45,289 nucleotides of DNA, from the NCBI GenBank assembly GCA_945928865.1, contig CAMENZ010000011.1, positions 1-45,289 of the forward strand, given 5' to 3'. A program made the position numbers and the translations under genes. Source of the stretch: an uncultured Clostridia bacterium (GTDB taxonomy: Bacteria; Bacillota; Clostridia; Peptostreptococcales; Anaerovoracaceae). The notes beneath the pieces were generated by a model. It was not told the origin of the DNA and ran no database searches. It saw only the letters and a list, made by a program, of their open reading frames with translations. Each line of letters begins with the position of its first letter. Positions within the stretch are counted from its first letter, which is position 1. Below are positions 42,165-45,289 of the stretch, piece by piece.

Positions 42165-42649
42165 TGATAAATGAGGAAATTGCAAATAGAGTAGTAAATA
42201 TTGAAATAAATGTTTTAAAAGCAACCTATCAGGAGATATTAAATAATATTAATAAATTACATCAACGATCAAAGCAATATGGAGGCTTAGGAAAATTAGT
42301 TAAAGCTGAAGGTAGTCAAGTAAAGCTCAAAGATATGGTTAAAAAGGGACAACTTGAAGAAATTCCGGTTGAAGAAGCGGAGCTGAAAGAACTGAAAAAG
42401 GAACTTAATCGGTATGGGGTAAAGTTTTCTGTGATGAAAAATAAAGAAAGTGGAAAATACTCAGTATTCTTTCAAGCTAAAGATATGAAAGTAATGGATA
42501 AAGCCTTTAAACACGCTCTTTCGGAATCGGAAAAGAAAACGGAAAGGAAAGAATCTATCCACAAGAATATTGAGAAGTTCAAAGAGATGGCTAAAAACTC
42601 TGTTTCTAAAGATAAAATCAAAAATAAACAAAAGGAGCAGAGCCTATGA
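42164..42649 (+). CDS. PcfB-family (DUF3801) conjugation protein
   Basis: A 161-residue charged protein. MINEEIANRVVNIEINVLKATYQ at the start and the LNRYGVKFSVMKNKESGKYSVFFQAKD core fit the PcfB/DUF3801 family. In pCF10, PcfB helps dock the relaxosome to the coupling protein. AAGGAGG lies 6 nt before ATG 42164, better than the TTG at 42161. It is coupled on both sides by overlaps with the replication gene and virD4. Confidence 0.75.
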   Translation: MINEEIANRVVNIEINVLKATYQEILNNINKLHQRSKQYGGLGKLVKAEGSQVKLKDMVKKGQLEEIPVEEAELKELKKELNRYGVKFSVMKNKESGKYSVFFQAKDMKVMDKAFKHALSESEKKTERKESIHKNIEKFKEMAKNSVSKDKIKNKQKEQSL

Positions 42650-42984
42650 TAGATAAAATATTAAAGGAGATCAAAGGTTTATTTAAGGTGCAGGATAAGG
42701 CAAAATTTGCAAAGCATAACATTCCATATCTTGCATTTTTCTATTTAGGAAATATCTTTTCCCATCATGTAAGAAGCTATGTTGGAGGAGATGTGATAGA
42801 TAAAATATTTCAGGGGATATTAGAACTTAATACAATGAGTTTTTTTCCAAGTGTCCACCCAATGGATATATTAACGGGAATTGCCATAGCTGCTTTAATA
42901 AAATGTATTGTCTATACTAAAGGCAAAAATGCAAAAAAGTTCAGACAGGGAAAAGAGTATGGCTCGGCAAGATGGGTTGCATAA
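42646..42984 (+). pseudogene. VirD4/PcfC-type coupling protein gene, 5' fragment
   Basis: Only 112 residues remain of a protein normally around 600. The N-terminal cytoplasmic helix and two hydrophobic segments (about 29-50 and 70-92) are present. The reading runs through KFRQGKEYGSARW, a conserved block that in intact proteins continues toward the Walker A motif. Here it ends Val-Ala-stop right after Trp110. A large serine recombinase gene starts 50 bp later. The ATPase domain is therefore cut off by an inserted element, and transfer by this module should be blocked unless that element excises. Confidence 0.8.
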
Positions 42985-43034
42985 TATTAACTGAACAGGA
43001 GTGATATATAGACACAAAAAAGGAGGATAAAGCA

Positions 43035-44873
43035 ATGATAGAATATGCAACCAAAATCACTGCACTATATTCTCGCCTTTCAGTTGGTGATGAGGACAGG
43101 GACGGTGGCGAAAGCAACAGTATTGTAAATCAAAAGGCATTTTTAGAGAGATATGCAAGACAGAACAAATTGATGAACATTCGCCACTATATCGACGATG
43201 ATGAAAGCGGTAGGTTCTTTGACCGCTCCGCCTATACACAGATGATAAGAGATGTAGAAAGCGGAAAAATCGGCATTGTCATTATGAAAGATATGACAAG
43301 GTGGGGACGAGATTATCTTCAAGTAGGAAACGCTATGGAGATATTCAGACGAAATAATGTACGCTTTATTGCCATCAACAACGGTATCGACAGCCAAGAC
43401 CAAAACACATTGGAATTTGCACCCTTTATCAATATCATGTCCGAGTGGTACGCAAGGGACATCAGCAAGAAAGTAACAACAGGTATTAAGACCAAAGGAG
43501 CAAGCGGAAAGCCTGTTGCAACAGAAGCCCCATACGGCTATATAAAAGACCCTGAGAACAAAGATTATTGGATAGTCGATAAAGAAGCTGCCGAAGTCGT
43601 AAAACTCATTTTTACGCTCTTTATGGAGGGCAAAAACCGCAATCAGATAGCCGTTTACTTGAAAGAGAAAGAAATACTAACCCCAACCTTTTATATGAAA
43701 CAGCAAGACAGAGGAACGGCAAAAAACAGAAAGCTGAATGAAGAAAACCGCTATAACTGGAACAAAGCAACCTTGACACGCATACTGAAAAGGCAGGAGT
43801 ATTGTGGCGATGTAGTCAACTTCAAAACCGAAAAGCATTATAGGGATAAGAGAAACCACTATGTAGATAAAAGCAAATGGCAGATTATAGATAATGTGCA
43901 TGAGCCAATCATAAATAGAAACACCTATGAAAATGTACAGCGGATATTAAAAAACGCACCTGTAAAAAGACCGAACGGAGACGGAGAAATTCACGCATTA
44001 TCGGGACTGATGTATTGCAAAGATTGCGGTACAAAAATGCACATACGCACCATACACAAAAACGGAAAAGTACAGCATGTAACCTATTGCAGTGAATATG
44101 CCAAAGGCAAAGCCAAACACCCCAAATGTAACTCCCCACATCGTATTGATGTTGATGATGTTATGGAAAATATCACAGAGGTTTTGCGAAAGATAGCTAA
44201 ATTTTCATTAGAAAATAAAGAAGAATTTGAAGCCTTGATAAAAAATAGCCTTGCTAAAGAACAGACCGAAGAAATCAAGAAACAGAAAAAGCGTATTCCA
44301 CAAATTACAGACAGAATGGAACAGATAGAAAGAGTGATGAATAAACTCTATGAAGATAATGCATTGGGAAATATTGAAACAAATCGCTATGAATTATTAT
44401 CAAGAAAATATGCAGAAGAATATTACAGCTTAAAAGGTGAACAGGATAAAATAGAGAAACGCTTATCCGAATTTGAAAATGCAAACCAAAGAGCAAAGAA
44501 CTTTATCAAACTTGCAGAAAGCTATTCAGATTTTGAAGAACTTACTCCTACCGCCATCAATGAGTTTATCAATAAAATCGTTGTGCATGAGCGAGATGTT
44601 AAAAGAGCAAAATATGCCGTTCAGCGTATCGAAGTCTATTTCAACTATATTGGAAGATTTGAAAATGAACTCACAAAACAGATAGAGCCGACAGAAGAGG
44701 AAATGATACAGATGAGGGAAGAAATCGAAGAAGCAAAGAAAGAAAAATCACGAGTATATCATAGAGCATATTCAAAAGAATACCGAGCTAAAAATATTGA
44801 AAAATTCAGAGAGTATGAACGGATAAAAGCACGAGAATACAGGGCAAGAAAGAAGCTACAAGCAACAACCTAA
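43035..44873 (+). CDS. Large serine recombinase (TnpX/TndX-like)
   Basis: A 612-residue site-specific recombinase. The resolvase-type catalytic domain (about 7-150) opens with ALYSRLSVGDE, where Ser16 is the likely nucleophile, and has the GRFFDR and MTRWGRDY blocks. The Recombinase domain spans about 165-300. A zinc ribbon (MYCKDCGTKM ... CSEYAKGKAKHPKC) lies near 335-380. A long coiled coil (about 395-475) and a DUF4368-like region (about 505-550) follow, with a basic tail. AAAGGAGG precedes ATG 43035. It should excise and integrate the element that interrupts virD4. Base composition is somewhat richer in GC than the flanking module, consistent with a separate origin. Confidence 0.9.
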   Translation: MIEYATKITALYSRLSVGDEDRDGGESNSIVNQKAFLERYARQNKLMNIRHYIDDDESGRFFDRSAYTQMIRDVESGKIGIVIMKDMTRWGRDYLQVGNAMEIFRRNNVRFIAINNGIDSQDQNTLEFAPFINIMSEWYARDISKKVTTGIKTKGASGKPVATEAPYGYIKDPENKDYWIVDKEAAEVVKLIFTLFMEGKNRNQIAVYLKEKEILTPTFYMKQQDRGTAKNRKLNEENRYNWNKATLTRILKRQEYCGDVVNFKTEKHYRDKRNHYVDKSKWQIIDNVHEPIINRNTYENVQRILKNAPVKRPNGDGEIHALSGLMYCKDCGTKMHIRTIHKNGKVQHVTYCSEYAKGKAKHPKCNSPHRIDVDDVMENITEVLRKIAKFSLENKEEFEALIKNSLAKEQTEEIKKQKKRIPQITDRMEQIERVMNKLYEDNALGNIETNRYELLSRKYAEEYYSLKGEQDKIEKRLSEFENANQRAKNFIKLAESYSDFEELTPTAINEFINKIVVHERDVKRAKYAVQRIEVYFNYIGRFENELTKQIEPTEEEMIQMREEIEEAKKEKSRVYHRAYSKEYRAKNIEKFREYERIKAREYRARKKLQATT

Positions 44874-44898
44874 AACCAAATATCAACCAATATGAAAA

Positions 44899-44929
44899 GA
44901 GGTTTCCTAAGTACAGGAAATCTTTTTTT
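44899..44929 (+). terminator. Terminator after the recombinase gene
   Basis: AGGTTTCCT pairs with AGGAAATCT (one G-U pair) around a 6-nt loop and is followed by a run of T. Confidence 0.75.
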
Positions 44930-44953
44930 GTGCAAGTAGAAAGGAGGAACTAA

Positions 44954-45148
44954 ATGGCAGAAAATGAGAAAACAGATATTAAAGAGATACAAACAGAAGA
45001 ACAATCACAACACCAAAAGCCTGATGGTATTCTAACAAAAAAGATAAACGGAAAAACCTTTGTAACAGAGATATATTTTGATAAAAAAAGCAAAGAAACA
45101 TTTCAAGATAAGTTGTTCAAGGTGATACATTCTAAGCAAGAAAAATGA
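44954..45148 (+). CDS. TnpW-family transposon protein
   Basis: A 64-residue protein. The part TKKINGKTFVTEIYFDKKSKETFQDKL matches the small TnpW proteins encoded beside tnpX in Tn4451-like elements; their role is unknown. GAAAGGAGG precedes ATG 44954. Its stop overlaps an ATG at 45145 that opens a frame running to the window edge. Confidence 0.7.
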   Translation: MAENEKTDIKEIQTEEQSQHQKPDGILTKKINGKTFVTEIYFDKKSKETFQDKLFKVIHSKQEK

Positions 45149-45198
45149 CCATAGAACAACTTATTCGCTGCTCAAAAACAGAAAGAGAGGAAAATAAA

Positions 45199-45289
45199 AT
45201 GAAAAACATAGAAGAAAAAATCTTGATGGCAGATGAAGAAATCAAGCAGTTACAAAACAAAAGAAAAAAGCTCATTAGTCAGCAGAAAC
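45199..45289 (+). CDS. DUF3847-like protein, 5' part (runs off window)
   Basis: Thirty codons are visible before the window ends. They encode a charged coiled-coil start (EEKILMADEEIKQLQNKRKK), as expected for DUF3847 proteins near relaxase genes. AGAGAGG lies before ATG 45199. The same frame also opens at ATG 45145, coupled to tnpW, which would add 18 residues. A relaxase gene is predicted just beyond the edge. Confidence 0.5.
   Translation, partial: MKNIEEKILMADEEIKQLQNKRKKLISQQK

Larger units (their letters stand above)
40600..42975 (+). mobile_element. Right accessory arm: start of a Tn1549-like conjugative element module
   Basis: The gene order CD1845-like, DUF6017 replication protein, PcfB, VirD4 is the conserved opening of the transfer region in Tn1549-family elements. 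The left limit is set only by the gap after the polyferredoxin operon. The module stops where virD4 is interrupted at about 42976. Integrase, relaxase and the remaining transfer genes are not in the window. Confidence 0.65.
42976..45289 (+). mobile_element. TnpX-type element inserted in virD4 (left end; continues beyond window)
   Basis: The virD4 reading breaks at about 42976. The large serine recombinase gene lies at the very end of the inserted DNA, as tnpX does near an end of Tn4451-like elements. TnpW and a DUF3847 gene follow. Elements of this type recombine at a GA dinucleotide; a GA is present at 42971-42972 next to the break. The right end is outside the window, so size and cargo are unknown. 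Confidence 0.7.

Noticed and set aside
1-45289. CRISPR arrays, tRNA or rRNA genes
   Set aside because: No regularly spaced repeats, cloverleaf-like sequences or rRNA segments were recognised by eye on either strand.

Overview
The window reads as the chromosome of a low-GC Gram-positive obligate anaerobe of class Clostridia. Supporting points: AT-rich coding sequence, strong GGAGG-type ribosome binding sites, a homodimer-type pyruvate:ferredoxin oxidoreductase, an NfnAB pair, a histidine-to-glutamate pathway that delivers its C1 unit to tetrahydrofolate, and Tn1549-like conjugative element modules. No rRNA, tRNA or CRISPR array was seen, and I do not name a genus.

Layout. Positions 1-4.5 kb look like accessory DNA: a BlaI-type repressor and an M56 (BlaR1-like) membrane protease, then two tiny coupled ORFs, a secreted papain-fold cysteine protease, a lipoprotein, and a DUF3847 gene typical of Tn1549-family elements. 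Positions 4.6-40.3 kb are chromosomal: plsC, a PAP2 phosphatase, a nucleotidyltransferase and a DUF2148 protein; a signalling cluster (kinase-like protein lacking the H-box His, histidine kinase, LuxR-type regulator, and a membrane diguanylate cyclase with two different periplasmic-binding domains); rpsF-ssb-rpsR; a MATE transporter; a six-gene histidine operon (hutH, hutU, hutI, cyclodeaminase, formimidoyltransferase, phosphoesterase); a GntR regulator; a CofE-like ligase, xpt and a four-gene BMP-type nucleoside ABC transporter. On the minus strand follows an electron-transfer operon: an eight-cluster polyferredoxin, PFOR, NfnA and NfnB. Positions 40.6-45.3 kb are again mobile: the start of a Tn1549-like conjugation module (CD1845-like protein, DUF6017 replication protein, PcfB, VirD4). 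Its VirD4 gene is cut after GSARW by a second element carrying a TnpX-like large serine recombinase, TnpW and another DUF3847 gene.

How the genes fit together. The hut operon converts histidine to glutamate plus methenyl-tetrahydrofolate. PFOR and the polyferredoxin supply and carry low-potential electrons, and NfnAB balances ferredoxin, NADH and NADPH. xpt and the BMP transporter suit purine or nucleoside scavenging. The two accessory arms lie in the same orientation on either side of about 36 kb of chromosome.

The best leads are the BlaI/M56 pair linked to a cysteine protease instead of a beta-lactamase, the three-module diguanylate cyclase, the tandem-duplicated polyferredoxin, a Ser-Ser-Gly cofactor triad in HutH, a 32-bp palindrome ahead of the CofE-like gene, and the nested insertion in virD4.
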